Shown piece by piece: positions 63,598 to 64,000 of a stretch of 64,000 nt of DNA; the first letter of the stretch is position 1; each line of letters begins with the position of its first letter. The position numbers and the translations under genes are program-made. Under the pieces are notes generated by a model. The model saw only the letters and a program-made list of their open reading frames with translations. It ran no database searches and was not told the DNA's origin. The DNA is from Qipengyuania aquimaris (GTDB lineage: Bacteria > Pseudomonadota > Alphaproteobacteria > Sphingomonadales > Sphingomonadaceae): assembly GCF_009827445.1 (NCBI RefSeq), contig NZ_WTYI01000001.1, positions 558,001-622,000 of the forward strand. Direction: 5' to 3'.

Positions 63598-64000
63598 ATG
63601 ATCAGAGTCTTCAAGCACTACATCCCCATTGAGGTGATGCTGCTATGCCTGTTCGACCTGCTCATGCTTGGTCTGGCAGGCGAGGCGGGCTGGAGGCTGC
63701 GGACTTTCCAGCTTTCCATCGATCCTGGGTCTTTCGCGGACAGAGCGGTTGCGATTGTCGGTTTCGCCCTGATCGTCTGGCTTGCCGCTATTGCCGTCGG
63801 AACATACACGCCGCTTGCCTTGCGCTCGATCCGCTTCGCCACGGCTCGGCTGTTTGTGGCCTTGGGTCTCGGCATGCTCACGATTTCCTTTGTAAATCTC
63901 GTCCTGCCCGGCACGGCACTTTGGCGTTCCATCCTGCTTTACGCGATGGCGATCGGTCTCGCCTTGTTGGTCGTGAATCGCATTGTCGCGACACGTGTGG
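63598..64000 (+). CDS. N-terminal part of a probable exopolysaccharide sugar transferase
   Basis: An open frame from ATG 63598 (MIRVFKHYIPIEVMLLCLFD) runs to the window end without a stop. About 134 residues are visible, with four hydrophobic segments. The opening MIRVFKHY and the membrane pattern resemble sugar transferases of PEP-CTERM/exosortase-associated exopolysaccharide loci, whose catalytic domain would lie beyond the window. The assignment rests on the N-terminus only. Confidence 0.6.
   Translation, partial: MIRVFKHYIPIEVMLLCLFDLLMLGLAGEAGWRLRTFQLSIDPGSFADRAVAIVGFALIVWLAAIAVGTYTPLALRSIRFATARLFVALGLGMLTISFVNLVLPGTALWRSILLYAMAIGLALLVVNRIVATRV

Overview
The window is high-GC chromosomal DNA of an alphaproteobacterium, most likely of the order Sphingomonadales (Erythrobacteraceae-like). 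This is inferred from the gene set: the recG/sdhE/mfd cluster, DUF2842 and DUF4212 proteins, the order zapA – 6S RNA – 5-formyl-THF cyclo-ligase, a branched-chain 2-oxoacid dehydrogenase operon, and a long-form isocitrate lyase next to a RamB-like regulator. A lower-GC foreign island of about 13.9 kb interrupts it.

Layout. 1–9.6 kb: the end of an EAL phosphodiesterase gene, mfd, sdhE, recG, a membrane protein, a UbiB/COQ8-type kinase and a low-molecular-weight tyrosine phosphatase. 9.7–22.0 kb: an acetate locus with a CBS/DUF294 protein, a DnaQ-like exonuclease, a DUF4212 + ActP-like sodium symporter, a CrbS-like hybrid kinase, a CrbR-like regulator, acetyl-CoA synthetase and a DcaP-like porin. 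22.07–35.98 kb: an integrative element in the 3' end of tRNA-Pro(CGG), bounded by a 23-bp direct repeat. 36.1–41.2 kb: thyA, the bkd E1α/E1β/E2 operon, a 37-codon ORF and tRNA-Asp. 41.3–44.4 kb: a GPH-type transporter, DUF2842, cyclo-ligase, a probable 6S RNA, zapA and a small coiled-coil protein. 44.5–51.2 kb: central carbon genes tkt, gap, pgk and class I aldolase, plus a flavodoxin-like protein and thiE. 51.3–59.6 kb: L,D-transpeptidase, M23 peptidase, efp, an inositol-phosphatase-family gene, tRNA-Leu, an SLC13-type permease and an M20 amidohydrolase. 59.7–63.1 kb: isocitrate lyase and its divergent regulator. The window ends inside a gene that resembles an exopolysaccharide sugar transferase.

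Functional theme. Acetate uptake, activation and sensing (9.7–20.4 kb) and the glyoxylate-bypass enzyme with its regulator (60–63 kb) together suggest an organism that lives well on C2 compounds and on branched-chain amino acids, with a glycolysis/gluconeogenesis cluster between them.

The island is the most unusual part. It carries a tyrosine integrase, a zone with three strong hairpins, a small ORF, a protein that I read as a minimal family-A polymerase palm domain, a MucR-type regulator, an overlapping pair of secreted coiled-coil proteins of unknown function, a serine recombinase behind a nest of inverted repeats, a single-chain Type IIG-like restriction-methyltransferase, and a DpnI-like nuclease with a QxK active site and no winged-helix domain. 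Matching TGTATA-N6-TGTATAAT words lie just inside both ends and look like integrase arm sites. The island has no phage structural genes and no conjugation genes.
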